NCBI RefSeq assembly: GCF_005887615.1
Contig: NZ_VANS01000001.1
Coordinates: 47,373 to 111,372 of the forward strand
Direction of reading: 5' to 3'
Origin: Sulfitobacter sabulilitoris
GTDB lineage: Bacteria; Pseudomonadota; Alphaproteobacteria; Rhodobacterales; Rhodobacteraceae
DNA: 64,000 bases
Each line of letters begins with the position of its first letter. The stretch's first letter is position 1. Both the position numbers and the translations under genes were made by a program. The notes under the pieces were generated by a model. It did not search any database. It was not told where the DNA came from and saw only the letters and a program-made list of their open reading frames with translations. Of the stretch, positions 37,616 through 46,707 are shown piece by piece.

Positions 37616-38403
37616 GGGAATACCTCCTCTGGACCCCAGAGCGCGCGCAGGATGGCGTCGAGCCCATCGCTGAGCGCCGCCGGGCCGGGTTGCAGGATCA
37701 GGGGCGATTTTATCTCGTGGATGTGCCCGCCCGCAACGGCGGGGATCGCACCCCAACCGGGGCGGGCGGCGATCTTTTCGGGCCGCACCTTCTTGCCGCA
37801 CCACGAGGCGAGGATCACATCCGGCGCGGCGTCGATCACAAGGCCGGGGTCGAGGATGCGGGCCCGTGCACCCTGCGCGCCGCGCAGATGGGCAAAGACG
37901 TCGCGCCCGCCCGCGATCTCGATCAACTCGCTGACCCACCCGATGCCGGCGATGGGCGGATCGTCCCATTCTTCGAAATACACGGCCGGGCGGCGCGGCC
38001 ATGTGCTGTTGCGCAGCCGGTTCAGGCGTGCGTCATACCGCGCCGCCAGCGCCGTGGCCTGCGCGGCGCAGTGGGTCAGCGCGCCCAGGGTGCGGATCAT
38101 GTCGAGAATTCCCGCCACGGAGCGTTGGTTGAAGCCATGCACCGCGATGCCCTGCCGGATGAGGTCCGCGGCGATATCGGCCTGCAGGTCGGAAAAGGTC
38201 AGCACCAGATCGGGCTTGAGCGCCACGATCTTGGGCACGTCGGCGCTGGTGAAGGCGCCGACGCGCGGCTTGTCGCGGCGCACTTGCGGGGGCCTGACGG
38301 CATAGCCCGTCACACCGACGATGCGGTCTTGCTGGCCCAGCAGATACAGGGTTTCGACGGTTTCCTCGGTCAGGCAGACGATGCGTTCGGGGGGGTAGGC
38401 CAT
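37612..38403 (-). CDS. BtuF-like cobalamin-binding domain protein lacking a signal peptide
   Basis: 263 residues starting MAYPPERIVCLTEETVETLY, with the periplasmic-binding fold of the cobalamin/siderophore class: KPDLVLTFSDLQ, GWVSELIEIAGGRDVF, and PGWGAIPAVAGGHIHEI. No hydrophobic leader precedes the domain at any in-frame start, so it should stay in the cytoplasm unless the start is wrong. It overlaps btuD by one base. A second, signal-bearing BtuF is encoded at 40144-40989; the reason for two is unknown. Confidence 0.82.
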   Translation of the reverse strand: MAYPPERIVCLTEETVETLYLLGQQDRIVGVTGYAVRPPQVRRDKPRVGAFTSADVPKIVALKPDLVLTFSDLQADIAADLIRQGIAVHGFNQRSVAGILDMIRTLGALTHCAAQATALAARYDARLNRLRNSTWPRRPAVYFEEWDDPPIAGIGWVSELIEIAGGRDVFAHLRGAQGARARILDPGLVIDAAPDVILASWCGKKVRPEKIAARPGWGAIPAVAGGHIHEIKSPLILQPGPAALSDGLDAILRALWGPEEVFP

Positions 38404-39170
38404 CAGCCGTCCTCCCGCAGGATGTCCAGGGGTTGAAACACCGGGCCCTGCGCGGTCTGTTCGAAAAAGGCCGAGACGCCAAAGACCTGGCGCAGGTTGG
38501 CCTGGGTCAGGACCTCCGCGGGCGGACCATCGGCCACCAGCCGCCCGGCCCCCAGCAGCACAAGCCGGGTGCAGTGCCGCGCGGCCAGGCCCAGATCGTG
38601 CAGCGAGGCGATGACCGACCGCCCGCCGCGCGCCAGGCCCGCAAAGATCTGCATCGTGGCGATCTGGCCCGCCGGGTCCAGACCCGCGATGGGTTCGTCC
38701 GCCATCAGCAGCGGCGTGTCCTGCGCCAGCGCGCGCGCGATCAGCACCCGCGCCTGTTCGCCACCCGAAAGCTGCGTCGCGGTGCGGGTGCGAAGCCCGT
38801 CGAGCCCCATGTGGGCGATCGCCGCGTCCACGGCGCGCCGGTCCGTGTCGCGCAGCCGCGCGCCGCGTGGCAGATGCGGGATGCGCCCCAGTGCGATCAG
38901 GGTCTCGACGCTCACCGGCCAGGCGATTTCGCGGGTCTGGGGCATCCAGGCGCAAGCCTGTGCGCGGGCGCGCTCGGGCAGGGCGGCCAGCGACGAATGT
39001 CCGCGATGCGGCAGCAGCCCCAGTGCCCCGCGCATCAAGGTGGTCTTGCCCGCGCCATTTGGACCGATCAGCCCGACGCATTCGCCGGGCCCGACCGCCA
39101 GCGTCACCGCGTCGATCACCGGGCAGGCGCCGCGCAGAACGGTCAGCTTGTCGAGGGTCAGGCGGGTCAT
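38403..39170 (-). CDS. btuD: cobalamin ABC transporter ATP-binding protein
   Basis: 255 residues of the FecE/BtuD class: Walker A GPNGAGKTT, signature LSGGEQARVLIARAL, Walker B LLMADEPIAGLD and switch IASLHDLG, typical for this class. It overlaps the permease gene by 4 bases. Assigned to cobalamin because the operon starts with a cobalamin riboswitch. Confidence 0.9.
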   Translation of the reverse strand: MTRLTLDKLTVLRGACPVIDAVTLAVGPGECVGLIGPNGAGKTTLMRGALGLLPHRGHSSLAALPERARAQACAWMPQTREIAWPVSVETLIALGRIPHLPRGARLRDTDRRAVDAAIAHMGLDGLRTRTATQLSGGEQARVLIARALAQDTPLLMADEPIAGLDPAGQIATMQIFAGLARGGRSVIASLHDLGLAARHCTRLVLLGAGRLVADGPPAEVLTQANLRQVFGVSAFFEQTAQGPVFQPLDILREDG

Positions 39171-40147
39171 CGCATCTCGCCCCGCGTCTTGTAGATCAGG
39201 TGCAAGAACAGCGGCGCGCCCACCAGCGCCATCAGCACGCCCAGCTTCAGGTCACGCTCCGGCAGCAGGACGCGCACCGCGATGTCAGCGGCCAGCACCA
39301 TCGCCGCCCCCCCGAGCGCCGACGCCCACAAAAGCCGCGAGGGCCGCCCGCCGACGAAGGGGCGCAGCACATGCGGCACGACCAGGCCGACAAATCCGAT
39401 GGCCCCCGCCACCGCCGTGGCCGCGCCGACGCTGGCCGCCGTGCCCACCACCAACGCCAGACGCACCCGCGGCAGCGCCACGCCCATCGCCTGCGCCGCG
39501 TCCTCGCCCAGCGTCAGCGCATCGAGGCCGCGCCCCAGCGCGCCCAGCAGCGCCCAGCCCACGACCATGAACGGCAGGGCGATCCAGACATGCGACAGCG
39601 ACCGGTCGGCCAGCGACCCCAACATCCAGAACACGATATCGGCGGCGGCAAAGGGGTTGGGCGACAGGTTCAGCACCAGCGAAGTCAGCGCCGAGGCGAG
39701 CGCCGAGATGGCGATCCCCGCGAGGATCAGCGTCAGCGAGGATCCGCGCGGCCCTGCCAGCGTGAGGATCAGGGCCACCGCCACCAGCGCGGAGGCCAGC
39801 GCCGCTGTCGGCAGGGCCAGCGCGAACCACAGCGCCGCCCCGGTCTGCAACGCCAGCACGGCCCCCAGCCCCGCGGCCGCCGACACGCCGATCAACCCCG
39901 GTTCGGCCAGCGGATTGCGCAGGTAGCCCTGCATTGCGGCCCCCGCCAGGCCCAGCGACCCGCCCACCATCATCCCCAGCAGCGCACGCGGCAGGCGGAT
40001 TTCACGCATCACGACGCTGAGCGGTGTGCCATCGTCGCGGATCAGTGCCAGCAGGCTTTGCCCGGCGGTGACCGGCACGGCGCCCGTGACCAGCGACCCG
40101 ATGAAAAGCGCCGCGCAGAGCAGTGACAGGACCAGCGCCAGCCTCAT
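39167..40147 (-). CDS. btuC: cobalamin ABC transporter permease (FecCD family)
   Basis: 326 residues, about ten membrane helices, with FecCD family features: IRLPRALLGMMVGGSLGLAG, AMQGYLRNPLAEPGLIGVSA, and GFVGLVVPHVLRPFVGGRPS (ATPase-coupling region). It overlaps btuF by 4 bases and btuD by 4. Confidence 0.93.
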   Translation of the reverse strand: MRLALVLSLLCAALFIGSLVTGAVPVTAGQSLLALIRDDGTPLSVVMREIRLPRALLGMMVGGSLGLAGAAMQGYLRNPLAEPGLIGVSAAAGLGAVLALQTGAALWFALALPTAALASALVAVALILTLAGPRGSSLTLILAGIAISALASALTSLVLNLSPNPFAAADIVFWMLGSLADRSLSHVWIALPFMVVGWALLGALGRGLDALTLGEDAAQAMGVALPRVRLALVVGTAASVGAATAVAGAIGFVGLVVPHVLRPFVGGRPSRLLWASALGGAAMVLAADIAVRVLLPERDLKLGVLMALVGAPLFLHLIYKTRGEMR

Positions 40148-40989
40148 TGCACGGCCTTGAGCGACAGGCGCAGATCGCGCAGGGACCGGATGGCGCGCAG
40201 CACGTGCGGCGTGCCGCAGATCCAGTCGCGATCGGTGATCCGGCCGGCGATCCGGGTGCCTGCCAGCGCATGGAGGGCCAGGTGGTCGAGCGTCGCCTCG
40301 GCGCGCGCATCGCCCGGATAGTCGCGGCCCTGAATGATCACATCAGGGGCCAGCATCACCAGCCGCTCCAGCGGCAGGGTGCCGCCCGCGGTCAGGCCCG
40401 CCTCTGACGCGACATTGGCGAAACCGGCGGCGCGCAGGATGTCGCCCGCCAGCGTCTTGTCGCCCGAGGTATAGGCGTTGACGTAATAAAGCGCGGCGCG
40501 CGGCCGGGCCGCGCCGGGTGCGGCGGCCAGAGCGGCCAGATCGCCGTGGAACCGCGCGATCAAATCGGCGGCGGCGTCCTCGCGCCCCAGCAGCGCGCCC
40601 ATCTGCACGATCCGGTCGGGAATGTCGGCCAACGACTGCGCGGGGGTGAATTGGACCACGTCCAATCCCAGGCTGCGCAGCAGGGTCACGGTCGCGGGTG
40701 CGGTGAAGGTGCCCGCCAGAACCAGATCGGGCGCCAGAAGAAAGACTTCCTCCGCGCCCGAGCCATTGGCGGGCAGGGTGCGCGCGGTCTGCGCCATGAC
40801 CGAGCTGTCCGCGTCATGTGACAGCCGCGAGACGGAGACGAGTTGCCCCGGCGCGGCCAGCATCAAGGCAAGCTGATCGGTGCACAGATTGACCGAGACG
40901 ACACGCCGGGGCGCATCGCCCGCCATGGCCGCCGTGGCGGCACCGGCCCAGGCCAGCACCGCCAGAGCGAGGAGGTCAGAACGACGCAC
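40144..40989 (-). CDS. btuF: cobalamin ABC transporter substrate-binding protein
   Basis: 281 residues from a GTG start at 40989, chosen because it gives a clean signal peptide (RRSDLLALAVLAWAGAATAA) and overlaps the receptor stop by 14 bases; earlier in-frame starts lie deep in the receptor gene. The mature part has VVSVNLCTDQLALML, LAPDLVLAGTF and LDVVQFTPAQSLADIPD, the class III binding-protein pattern of BtuF. Periplasmic carrier between the outer-membrane receptor and BtuCD. Confidence 0.88.
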   Translation of the reverse strand: MRRSDLLALAVLAWAGAATAAMAGDAPRRVVSVNLCTDQLALMLAAPGQLVSVSRLSHDADSSVMAQTARTLPANGSGAEEVFLLAPDLVLAGTFTAPATVTLLRSLGLDVVQFTPAQSLADIPDRIVQMGALLGREDAAADLIARFHGDLAALAAAPGAARPRAALYYVNAYTSGDKTLAGDILRAAGFANVASEAGLTAGGTLPLERLVMLAPDVIIQGRDYPGDARAEATLDHLALHALAGTRIAGRITDRDWICGTPHVLRAIRSLRDLRLSLKAVQ

Positions 40990-42787
40990 GGACACCGAAG
41001 TAGACCGCCCGGTCGGATGTGCCATAGCCTGCGGAGGTCTGGTATTCCTCGTCAAAGAGGTTCTCGATCCGCAGGTAGGCATCGGTCTGATCGGTGATCG
41101 CATAGCCGATGGTTGCGTTCACGACCGTGTAATCGGCCTGCGGCATCGCCGGAAAGCCTTCGTCGGCGCGGCCCGCGATATGGTTGAGGGCAAGCTGCGT
41201 GCTCCACTGATCGGTCCATTGCGCATCGACGCCCAGCACGACGTTGTGCTCCGGCACGCGCAGCAACTGGTTGCCGTTGCGGTCCTCGGCGCGAGTATAG
41301 GTATAGCCGCCAAAAGCCATGATGCGATCGTTCAACGGCACTTCGCCGGTCAGCTCGACCCCGCGGGTGCGGCTGGTGCCGGGGATCTGCGTATAGGTGG
41401 TGGTCCCGAAGTCGATCAGGTTCTCGATCTCGGTGTAGAAGAGGGTCGCCTTGACCCCAGCGCCATTGGCATAGTCGTGCGCGACGCCGACCTCGGCGCT
41501 GCGGCTTTCCTCGGGCTCCAGGGTCGGGTCGCCGAAGGGGCCGAACAGTTCGTACAGCGACGGCGCGCGGAAGCCGTTGCCGATGGAGGCGCGCAGGCGC
41601 GTGTTGCCCGACAGGCGGTGAACGATGGCCGCGCGGTTCGACTGAAACCCGCCGAATTCGGAGTGGTCGTCATAGCGGCGCGTCAGGGTCAGGTCGGTAT
41701 TGGCCCCCAGCATGTATTGCGATTCGATAAAGACCGCCGCGATGTCGTATTCGCCGGTCACGGTGTCGGCGGCGAATTCCTCCTCGGTATAGCTGAGCCC
41801 GAATGCCAGATCGACATTGCGGATCCGGGTCACGCCCTTGTACTCGGCTTCGCGCCGCTCGCCTTCGAAGCGGTTGGTGAACCCGACCGGGTATTCGCGG
41901 GTGATCTTGGAATAGTTCAGCGCAAAGCTGTGATCGATCCGGTCGCCGTCATGGGCGAGCGACAGGCGCGCCGTCGAGCGTTTCGCGAATTCGCGGTCAT
42001 CGCTGTCGGCGATGACGAAATTGGGGGGAGGGAACCCATCCTGATCCGTTTCGGTGTCCAGATGGCTCAGGACAAGACCCAGGGTCAGCCGGTCGGTGGC
42101 GCGGATATCGGCCGTCAGCGTCGCCTGGGTGCCGGAAAAGCCGTCGTCCTCGGTGTTGCCGTCGTTTTCATCCGCGGCGGAAAAGCCGTCGGTGACATAG
42201 CGCGCAAAGGTGAAGGCCAGATCGGCGCGGTCGGTGCGGGTCAGCACGGCCAGCGATGCGGACCGGGTGTTGTAGCTGCCGTATTCCGCGCCCAGGCGCA
42301 GTTCGGTGCCTGGACGGGTGGGGCGCAGGGTGGTGATATTGACCACGCCGCCGATCGCCTCGGACCCGTAAAGCGCCGATTGCGACCCCTTGAGCACTTC
42401 GATCCGGCCGATGCCGGAGGTCAGAAGCCCGCCGAAGCTGAACTGGGTCTGCGGTCCGGACGGATCGGTCACGTCGATGCCGTTGATGTACACGGGCACA
42501 TAGCGCGCGGGCAGTCCGCGCAGGCTGATGTTGCTGGCGGCGCCGACACCGCCGTTGCCCGCCACGGTGATGCCCGGCAAGCGTGTCAGCACATCGACGA
42601 CCTGGACCGTGCCGGAGGCCTGCACCTCGTCTTCGGTGACGATTTCGACCGTGGCCCCGGTGCGGTCGGTGGCGCGGGGGGTCTCGTTGGCAAAGACGGT
42701 GATCTCGCCCAGGTCAAAGTTGTCTTGGGCGGTGGCGGGAAGTGCCACGAGGGCCATAAGGCTGGCGGTGGTAAGAAGGTGTTTCAA
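40976..42787 (-). CDS. btuB: TonB-dependent outer-membrane receptor, BtuB-like
   Basis: 603 residues from a TTG start at 42787, preceded by aaaggg, giving a signal peptide ending ALPATAQ. The TonB-box-like DLGEITVFA follows, then a plug domain (VVDVLTRLPGITVAGNGGVG, ISLRGLPARYVPVYINGIDV) and a beta-barrel ending DRAVYFGVRASF with the terminal aromatic signature. It lies directly behind a cobalamin riboswitch, so vitamin B12 or a related corrinoid is the substrate. First gene of the nine-gene chain that ends with tonB. Confidence 0.93.
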   Translation of the reverse strand: MKHLLTTASLMALVALPATAQDNFDLGEITVFANETPRATDRTGATVEIVTEDEVQASGTVQVVDVLTRLPGITVAGNGGVGAASNISLRGLPARYVPVYINGIDVTDPSGPQTQFSFGGLLTSGIGRIEVLKGSQSALYGSEAIGGVVNITTLRPTRPGTELRLGAEYGSYNTRSASLAVLTRTDRADLAFTFARYVTDGFSAADENDGNTEDDGFSGTQATLTADIRATDRLTLGLVLSHLDTETDQDGFPPPNFVIADSDDREFAKRSTARLSLAHDGDRIDHSFALNYSKITREYPVGFTNRFEGERREAEYKGVTRIRNVDLAFGLSYTEEEFAADTVTGEYDIAAVFIESQYMLGANTDLTLTRRYDDHSEFGGFQSNRAAIVHRLSGNTRLRASIGNGFRAPSLYELFGPFGDPTLEPEESRSAEVGVAHDYANGAGVKATLFYTEIENLIDFGTTTYTQIPGTSRTRGVELTGEVPLNDRIMAFGGYTYTRAEDRNGNQLLRVPEHNVVLGVDAQWTDQWSTQLALNHIAGRADEGFPAMPQADYTVVNATIGYAITDQTDAYLRIENLFDEEYQTSAGYGTSDRAVYFGVRASF

Positions 42788-42944
42788 GCTGGTGCCCTTT
42801 CCAGAGCGATGCCCGCGATCGCGCGGGGACGTTGATAGCAATGCAGGGGGAAAGGGAATGGCCCCTTCCCGCAAACGGTGAAGCGCCACCACATGCGGGA
42901 CATGCCGCCGACCGATGCGCACCCCGCGCACCCATCCGGGTGAT

Positions 42945-43105
42945 CACTCTGGCAGGTCTCCTGACTCGCGCGTCATCGCTTGGCCGAACCTTCCCGCACC
43001 CGGTGTGATGGGGGGCAGTGGTATCTGTCGGCCGCACTCTGCGCTTACAGTTGCGGGGGCAGTCGTGGAGTTGCGCCGGACGGCCCGCACCACGTTCCCT
43101 TTAAC
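42945..43105 (-). ncRNA. cobalamin (AdoCbl) riboswitch
   Basis: On the minus strand the order is the AAGGGAA-type opening near 43102, the conserved core tgcccccgcaactgtaag (about 43050-43067), the GGGAAGG-like segment, and the B12 box gagtcaggagacctgcc ending near 42951. This is the classical cobalamin riboswitch layout. It lies about 160 bases before the btuB start and would shut off the operon when coenzyme B12 is plentiful. Confidence 0.93.
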
Positions 43106-43275
43106 GACGAGTCGCCCCGCCGAACCAAAGTAACCTCGGACTAGCGCGCAAGGCCCCGCCGATCAAGTGGCGAATGCGACCAGATGGCGCGGGGGCACGT
43201 CAAAGGCGGCTTGCGAAGGGTCTTTGAGGCGGCTAGGCAGAGGGCCAGATCGACACATCAGTTCAGGAGCGCGCC

Positions 43276-43563
43276 ATGAGCGACTTTTCCACCGACCCTT
43301 CCGTCATCGACAGCGCACCGGGCGACGCCACCTACAAGGTCACCGCAAACGAGCTGCGCCAGTTCGTGGAGCGCATCGAGCGTCTGGACGCCGAGAAAAA
43401 GGACCTTGCCGAGCAGCAAAAGGAGGTCATGGCAGAGGCGAAGTCGCGCGGCTATGACACCAAGGTGCTGCGCAAGGTGATCGCGCTGCGCAAGCGCGAG
43501 CCGGACGACATCGCCGAGGAAGAAGCCGTGCTGGACATGTACAAGGAAGCGCTGGGAATGTGA
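43276..43563 (+). CDS. gapR: GapR-family (DUF2312) nucleoid-associated protein
   Basis: 95 residues, mostly coiled coil: NELRQFVERIERLDAEKKDL, AEAKSRGYDTKVLRKVIALR, EEEAVLDMYKEALGM. This is the DUF2312 family, whose Caulobacter member GapR binds overtwisted DNA ahead of polymerases and assists topoisomerases. The ribosome site aggag precedes the ATG, and a strong terminator follows, so it is a single-gene unit. Confidence 0.93.
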   Translation: MSDFSTDPSVIDSAPGDATYKVTANELRQFVERIERLDAEKKDLAEQQKEVMAEAKSRGYDTKVLRKVIALRKREPDDIAEEEAVLDMYKEALGM

Positions 43564-43606
43564 GTCGCCAGTCTGCGCGCGGGCCTTTGAGACCCCGGAC
43601 ACGACC

Positions 43607-43635
43607 ACGCCGATGGGGCAGCCCGTCGGCGTTTT
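43607..43635 (+). terminator. rho-independent terminator of gapR
   Basis: 11-bp stem (43607-43617 with 43622-43632, one G-T pair, 4-base loop) followed by TTTT, 44 bases after the gapR stop. Confidence 0.88.
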
Positions 43636-43934
43636 GCTGTCACCGGAGGGCTGACCGCTTCGACAACCGGCAGGACGACACGTCGGGCTCGGCCAAGGCG
43701 GTCTTGCGGCTAGCGCGTGTCGTTGCGCCACCGGTCAGGTTGGGCGCACGGCGCCGTATCGCGGGCGGCCCGCGTGGCACGGATCGGCAGCGCGGAGCCG
43801 CGGCTGGGATCAAATTTCCGGGTTCTGGTCCGGCGCCCTTGTGTGGACCGGCGGCCATCTACATGTGACTCTCCGTTGGGCCGAGGGCAGCGGCGCAACC
43901 TTATTGGACCCCACTGGCCCGACGGGCGTGATTT
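43636..43934. other. non-coding stretch between gapR terminator and antiporter gene
   Basis: About 300 bases with no gene that can be supported; the short frames here are overlapping and lack ribosome sites. It presumably carries the promoter of the antiporter gene. No repeats or RNA motif recognised. Confidence 0.5.
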
Positions 43935-44891
43935 ATGGACTATTTATTGGTGACAGGCGGGTTGATCGGCCTCGTTCTGGGCGGCGAGGCGCTGGTGCGC
44001 GGCGCGGTGTCACTGGCCGAAAGGTTCGGCATCTCGCCGATGATCATCGGGCTGACGCTGGTGGGCTTCGGCACGTCCACGCCCGAGCTTGTGACCTCGT
44101 TGCAGGCTGCCTTTGCCGGGTCGCCGGGTATTGCGGTGGGCAACGTGGTCGGCAGCAACATCGCCAACATCCTCCTGATCCTGGGTGTGGCGGCGGTCGT
44201 CCTGCCGATCGCGGTGACGCCGGCGGCATTCCGGCGCGACGGCACGGTGCTGGCGCTGGCCTCTGGCCTCTGCCTCTGGGCTGTGCTGGGCGGGCAGCTG
44301 GGGCAGGGCGCGGGCGCGGTGTTCGTGGCGGCTCTGGCGCTCTACCTGGGTGTGACCGTCTATGTCGAGCGGCGCACGACAACAGCAGCCGGCCTGCTCT
44401 ACGAGGCCGAGGCCGCCAGCCTGCCACCGGCCAGGACCCGCCCCTGGACAGCCCTGCTGACCCTGCTGGGCGGCCTGGTCGTGACGATCCTGGCTGCCAG
44501 GATGCTCGTCACCGGCGCGGTGTCCGTCGCCGCCGCGCTGGGTCTGTCGGAGGCGGTGATCGGCCTCACGATCGTTGCGGTCGGCACCTCCATGCCCGAA
44601 CTGGTGACATCGGTGGTCGCCGCCCGCCGGGGGCAAAGCGACGTCGCATTGGGCAACGTGATCGGCAGCAACATCTTCAACGTGCTGGGCATCATGGGGG
44701 TGACCGCGCTGGTGCATCCCATTCCCGTGCCGCAGGTGATTGCCGACCTCGATATCTGGGTGATGCTTGGCGCGACCGCGCTCTTGGTGCTGTTTGCGCG
44801 CACCGGATGGCGGATCGCGCGGCGCGAAGGGGCGTTCTTGCTGCTCAGCTATGGCGCCTATGTCGCATGGCTGCTGCGGGGCGCGGCATAG
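43935..44891 (+). CDS. calcium/sodium antiporter, CaCA family (YrbG-like)
   Basis: 318 residues with two inverted halves, each bearing the CaCA alpha-repeat: [16 protein letters not shown] with [16 protein letters not shown], and [16 protein letters not shown] with [16 protein letters not shown]. The conserved glutamates of the PEL motifs (ion-binding) are intact. It exports Ca2+ in exchange for Na+ or H+ across the inner membrane. A single-gene unit. Confidence 0.94.
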   Translation: MDYLLVTGGLIGLVLGGEALVRGAVSLAERFGISPMIIGLTLVGFGTSTPELVTSLQAAFAGSPGIAVGNVVGSNIANILLILGVAAVVLPIAVTPAAFRRDGTVLALASGLCLWAVLGGQLGQGAGAVFVAALALYLGVTVYVERRTTTAAGLLYEAEAASLPPARTRPWTALLTLLGGLVVTILAARMLVTGAVSVAAALGLSEAVIGLTIVAVGTSMPELVTSVVAARRGQSDVALGNVIGSNIFNVLGIMGVTALVHPIPVPQVIADLDIWVMLGATALLVLFARTGWRIARREGAFLLLSYGAYVAWLLRGAA

Positions 44892-44897
44892 CGCGCG

Positions 44898-45773
44898 TCA
44901 GGGCGCGATGACCTGCACACCGGGAATGCGCTGTATCTCAAACACGTCCTCGTCGTAGACTTCGGTCATGTCGTTCACCAGGGCATCGGTCCATCCCGGC
45001 ATGTCGAGCTCTTCCTCGATCTCTTCCTCGATCGCGAACTTGTCCAGGAAGGCGGCGATGACCCGGCGCTTTTGCACCTCGGTCATCACCGGATGGGCCT
45101 TGAGGTAGGCGCGAAAGCGCAGCATCCCCTCCTTGGACATGATGTCGCTCAGAAGGTCGAACCCGCCGATGATCTTTTCGCCATGCTCCAGACCCGCCAG
45201 TTCGCGGATGATCTGGGCCCAGATCAGCGGCGTGTCCTCGTTGCACCAGACGGTGATGTCGATGTCGGGCACGGCCTCGCGGATGCGCAGCAGCGTGTCC
45301 GACCACCTGATCGCGCGCGGATCGACGCCGCCCACGAAATCGTCCATCTCCTCGCGCGGGGACTGGTCAAAGGCGGCCGGCAGAAACGTCGCCGGATTGC
45401 GGATCGCCATGAACAGCTCGATCTGGTCATGCGGAAACAGCTTTGTCATGTGGGCCAGCCGTTTCGGCGCTTCGGTATAGATCAGCCCCTGCCGCACCGC
45501 GGCGCGCGGCGCGCCAAAGAAATGCGCGTTCGACAGGATCACGCGATCGGCGGGCTCGTCGTCAAGAATGGCATCCAGCAGAACCTCGCGCGCCCCCGGC
45601 GAGGGGGCGGTGTCCTGCATCGCGGCCAGCGTTTCGCGCAGCAGCTTGCGATACTTGCCCGGTCCGGGCACCGCGACGCCGCGCTTGGCGAAATCCCCCT
45701 TGTTGCGAAGCAGGCATTTCATCAGCCGCTCCTCTTCGGTGAAATGGGCGCCGGTGTGGAGGACAAGCTGCAT
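44898..45773 (-). CDS. sulfotransferase-like protein lacking the PAPS loop, unknown function
   Basis: 291 residues from the ATG at 45773. The opening LVLHTGAHFTEEERLMKCLL is laid out like the 5'-PSB loop of bacterial sulfotransferases (LHxGxxKTGTTxLQ), but the K-T-G-T-T that binds PAPS is replaced by F-T-E-E-E. MAIRNPATFLPAAFDQ resembles the second PAPS-contacting region. The C terminus is acidic (AIEEEIEEELDMPG). A degenerate or re-purposed member is the best reading; it is convergent with the antiporter gene and upstream of tRNA-Thr on the other strand. Confidence 0.6.
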   Translation of the reverse strand: MQLVLHTGAHFTEEERLMKCLLRNKGDFAKRGVAVPGPGKYRKLLRETLAAMQDTAPSPGAREVLLDAILDDEPADRVILSNAHFFGAPRAAVRQGLIYTEAPKRLAHMTKLFPHDQIELFMAIRNPATFLPAAFDQSPREEMDDFVGGVDPRAIRWSDTLLRIREAVPDIDITVWCNEDTPLIWAQIIRELAGLEHGEKIIGGFDLLSDIMSKEGMLRFRAYLKAHPVMTEVQKRRVIAAFLDKFAIEEEIEEELDMPGWTDALVNDMTEVYDEDVFEIQRIPGVQVIAP

Positions 45774-45900
45774 CGTGTTCTGGGGTCCTGTCTGAAAGAT
45801 GGCGCAAACTAGCCTGTGACGGGTGTCATGTAAAACGTCAAAGCAAAGGCGATTTTCCGTCTTGCAGGACGCGGCCAATCCGACTAAACGAGCGCCCAGT

Positions 45901-45976
45901 GCCCCTATAGCTCAGCTGGTAGAGCAACTGATTTGTAATCAGTAGGTCCGCGGTTCGAGTCCGTGTGGGGGCACCA
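45901..45976 (+). tRNA. tRNA-Thr (anticodon TGT)
   Basis: 76 bases including an encoded CCA. The acceptor stem gccccta pairs with tgggggc; the D arm is agctcagctggtagagc; anticodon arm actga-tttgtaa-tcagt gives anticodon TGT reading ACA; the T arm contains ggttcgagtcc. Its last 14 bases form part of the left attachment site of the integrated element. Confidence 0.97.
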
Positions 45977-45977
45977 C
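45963..45977 (+). repeat. attL: attL core, 3' end of tRNA-Thr
   Basis: 15-bp sequence gtgtgggggcaccac covering the T-arm/acceptor end of tRNA-Thr. An identical copy is at 59572-59586. The tRNA stays intact on this side, as usual for tRNA-targeting elements. Confidence 0.9.
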
Positions 45978-46042
45978 TTGTCAAGCGAAAAACCCAAGAA
46001 ATGTTGGTTTCCTGAGCTTTTCAGTGGTTTGTCTGCGATATT

Positions 46043-46058
46043 TGTCCCACAAACTGTC
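46043..46058 (+). repeat. left copy of 16-bp end repeat (possible integrase arm site)
   Basis: tgtcccacaaactgtc, identical to 59440-59455 near the other end and in the same orientation. It lies 66 bases inside attL. Integrases of this class bind short arm sites flanking the core, so this is a candidate arm site. Confidence 0.6.
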
Positions 46059-46137
46059 ACACACTCTCACCCTGCGGTTCGAACGCTCCGGTTCGAATTC
46101 ATCCTTGGTGAGGTGTCAGGTGGTCCTCGTCTGAGCG

Positions 46138-46509
46138 TCAGCTGCGGTATGACGCTCTCAGGAGGTGTGTGCTCACATCCGCGAGCCGCGGGCCATAGTG
46201 TTTGATCGCGTTTCCGAGACCGCCGCTCAGCCTTGTTTCACGCTCGAGGACCTCGACGACAGCAAACGGAACCGTCACCAGCGCGAGGACGATCTGGTTG
46301 ATCGCGCGGACGATGGTGTCGATCGCCGGGCTTCGCTCGTTGAACAGGCCAGTGAGATCTTCCACGGCTTCCCGCGCGTCGAGGTCGCCGATGCAGTCAC
46401 AGAGATCCCATAGCGTGAGCGAATGTTGATCAAAGAAGGCGCGCGCGTCTTCGATATTTGCCTCGAGGATATCAGCGCGGGATGTGTCGGTGCGATTGTG
46501 AACGTTCAT
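46138..46509 (-). CDS. element-borne hypothetical protein
   Basis: 123 residues from the ATG at 46509 (MNVHNRTDTSRADILEANIE), preceded by aaggag. Mostly helical and acidic, with one hydrophobic stretch (AINQIVLALVTVPFAVVEVL, about 72-91) that may be a membrane helix or buried core. No family recognised. Same strand as the two genes to its right, separated from them by about 200 bases that hold only a weak hairpin (46579-46607). Confidence 0.6.
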   Translation of the reverse strand: MNVHNRTDTSRADILEANIEDARAFFDQHSLTLWDLCDCIGDLDAREAVEDLTGLFNERSPAIDTIVRAINQIVLALVTVPFAVVEVLERETRLSGGLGNAIKHYGPRLADVSTHLLRASYRS

Positions 46510-46707
46510 GGAAGTCTCCTTATGCGCAGCCGGACGACGCAAGCGAACCGCGCGATTGATCTCATCAATGTCGTCAAGACCGCCAAGGCAGGAGAAATCC
46601 TGGCGGTTTGGTCAGGTTCGCGTGATTGCGAACTTGACCGAAAGGAATGATGCAGGCGGCTGATCCATCCCGCTTAGTGGGCGCACCGTTCCTCGTCCTT
46701 TGTGACG

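Noticed and set aside
40880..42835. 651-residue plus-strand frame
   Set aside because: Antisense to the TonB-dependent receptor gene, which has a riboswitch, signal peptide, plug and barrel.
46519..46650. short plus-strand frame near the left end of the element
   Set aside because: It overlaps the ribosome site region of the opposite-strand gene, has no ribosome site of its own and no conserved motif.
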